From: JAWAAW01 sp038884575 | GTDB taxonomy: Archaea > Nanobdellota > Nanobdellia > Woesearchaeales > ARS49 | Length of the DNA stretch: 21,285 nt | NCBI GenBank assembly: GCA_038884575.1 | Contig: JAWABQ010000012.1 | Span: 1-21,285, forward strand | Direction of reading: 5' to 3' | In this document: positions 20,737-21,285 of the stretch, one piece after another | How the letters are laid out: every line of letters begins with the position of its first letter | Numbering within the stretch: position 1 is the first letter of the stretch | Made by a program: the position numbers and the translations under genes | Notes under the pieces: model-generated | Told to the model about the DNA's origin: nothing | The model's database searches: none | Seen by the model: the letters and a program-made list of their open reading frames with translations, nothing else

Positions 20737-21285
20737 TTTTGTCAGCCAGTTCTTTTATTTGCCTTAGCGCCTTATCGTAGGCATCTGGACCATTGAAGAA
20801 AAATCCGTTGTAAGGCCCTTTGTCAATGAAATACCTGACCGCAATGTTTATTGGAGCTGCAATGTTCTCTGATAACCTGAAATCAGTCCTTATTCCCACA
20901 ATGGGCTTTTTTCCTTTGTATTCTGCTGCGTAAAACCCGATTTCTGATGATACCCCGTCATCCAAGGCATGGCTGCCGTCAAGGACTGCAATCATCAGTT
21001 TTGATTTTGGCATAAGCATTTCATAATTTACCCTGCCCACAATCATGTTGAAGTCTTGCCAGAATTTCAGGAGTTCATCAATTGTCTTTAAGGAGTTCAG
21101 CCCGGGCTTGTCAAGATATTCCTCGCAGGTGCTGAACGGGCAGAGCGGCAGCACTTTTGCCTCATTTCTCAGGCAGGTGTGGAATCTGTCCAGCTGTTCT
21201 TTTCCAGAAGTGCTGAACCCAAACTGGCTTGCAATGTATGCAGGGACGAGCAGTCCTGACTCGGTCCTGGCAAGGCCGTTCTCAT
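20720..21285 (-). CDS. Nucleoside 2-deoxyribosyltransferase-like protein, 5'-truncated
   Basis: About 187 codons are open to the window edge on the minus strand; the true start lies outside. The family transfers a deoxyribose between bases or hydrolyses nucleotide N-glycosidic bonds, a salvage or clean-up role in the cytoplasm. Motifs are AYIASQFGFSTSGKEQLDRF near the cut end, matching the N-terminal glycine-rich loop of the family; MIAVLDG; then DDGVSSEIGFYAAEYKGKKP, whose glutamate is the expected nucleophile; and GIRTDFR, the usual xxTDxR segment after the core. A GTG at 21152-21154 can be read as a start but lies within the domain. The gene converges with the phosphoesterase, sharing 17 bases. 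Confidence 0.75.
   Translation of the reverse strand, partial: ENGLARTESGLLVPAYIASQFGFSTSGKEQLDRFHTCLRNEAKVLPLCPFSTCEEYLDKPGLNSLKTIDELLKFWQDFNMIVGRVNYEMLMPKSKLMIAVLDGSHALDDGVSSEIGFYAAEYKGKKPIVGIRTDFRLSENIAAPINIAVRYFIDKGPYNGFFFNGPDAYDKALRQIKELADKIRANP

Noticed and set aside
21152..21154. GTG start of the nucleoside deoxyribosyltransferase-like gene
   Set aside because: The frame stays open upstream to the window edge and encodes the family's N-terminal AYIASQFGFS segment.

Overview
This window is chromosomal DNA from an archaeon. The strongest signs are an archease-RtcB pair (tRNA-splicing ligase and its activator), an AbrB/PhoU-type regulator, an SbcD-related archaeal phosphoesterase, a DUF2203 protein, and archaeal TATA boxes (CTTTATAAA or CATTTAAATA type) about 25-30 nt before most start codons, which implies mostly leaderless mRNAs. 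TGA, TAA and TAG are all used as stops. Composition and gene style would fit a DPANN or other uncultivated lineage, but the sequence does not settle the phylum.

Layout. 1-647: 3' part of a thioredoxin reductase. 681-774: a non-coding element that folds, with every base at the junction paired, into a four-way junction. 844-2744: archease and rtcB, overlapping by ATGA. 2827-4719: a eukaryotic-type Ser/Thr kinase with a long insertion in its N-lobe. 4766-5593: an endonuclease IV-like TIM barrel. 5594-9833: an AT-rich stretch with different codon style. It holds an orphan 133-aa protein, a fusion of helical repeats to an aminoglycoside-phosphotransferase-like kinase, and a convergent AbrB/PhoU regulator. 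9834-11281: a two-gene operon of a 43-aa cysteine-rich peptide and a membrane-anchored coiled-coil protein with two EF-hand-like modules. 11344-12831: leucyl aminopeptidase. 12890-15673: a 927-aa protein with a variant zincin motif. 15735-16459: DUF2203 and a three-cysteine ferredoxin, overlapping by one base. 16522-18291: a large membrane-anchored surface protein. 18297-18656 (-): a small exported protein. 18700-19977 (-): a coiled-coil protein, divergent from 20029-20736, a metallophosphoesterase. 20720-21285 (-): 5'-truncated nucleoside deoxyribosyltransferase-like protein.

Housekeeping themes are RNA repair and ligation (archease/RtcB), DNA repair (Nfo-like, SbcD-related), redox (TrxR, ferredoxin) and proteolysis (PepA, zincin-like). 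The less ordinary parts are the four-way-junction element, the two divergent kinase-fold proteins, the EF-hand/coiled-coil operon with its peptide partner and AT-rich upstream repeats, and one palindromic TATA box equidistant from two divergent genes. No tRNA, rRNA, CRISPR array, transposase or integrase is visible. No gene-free stretch exceeds 300 bases.
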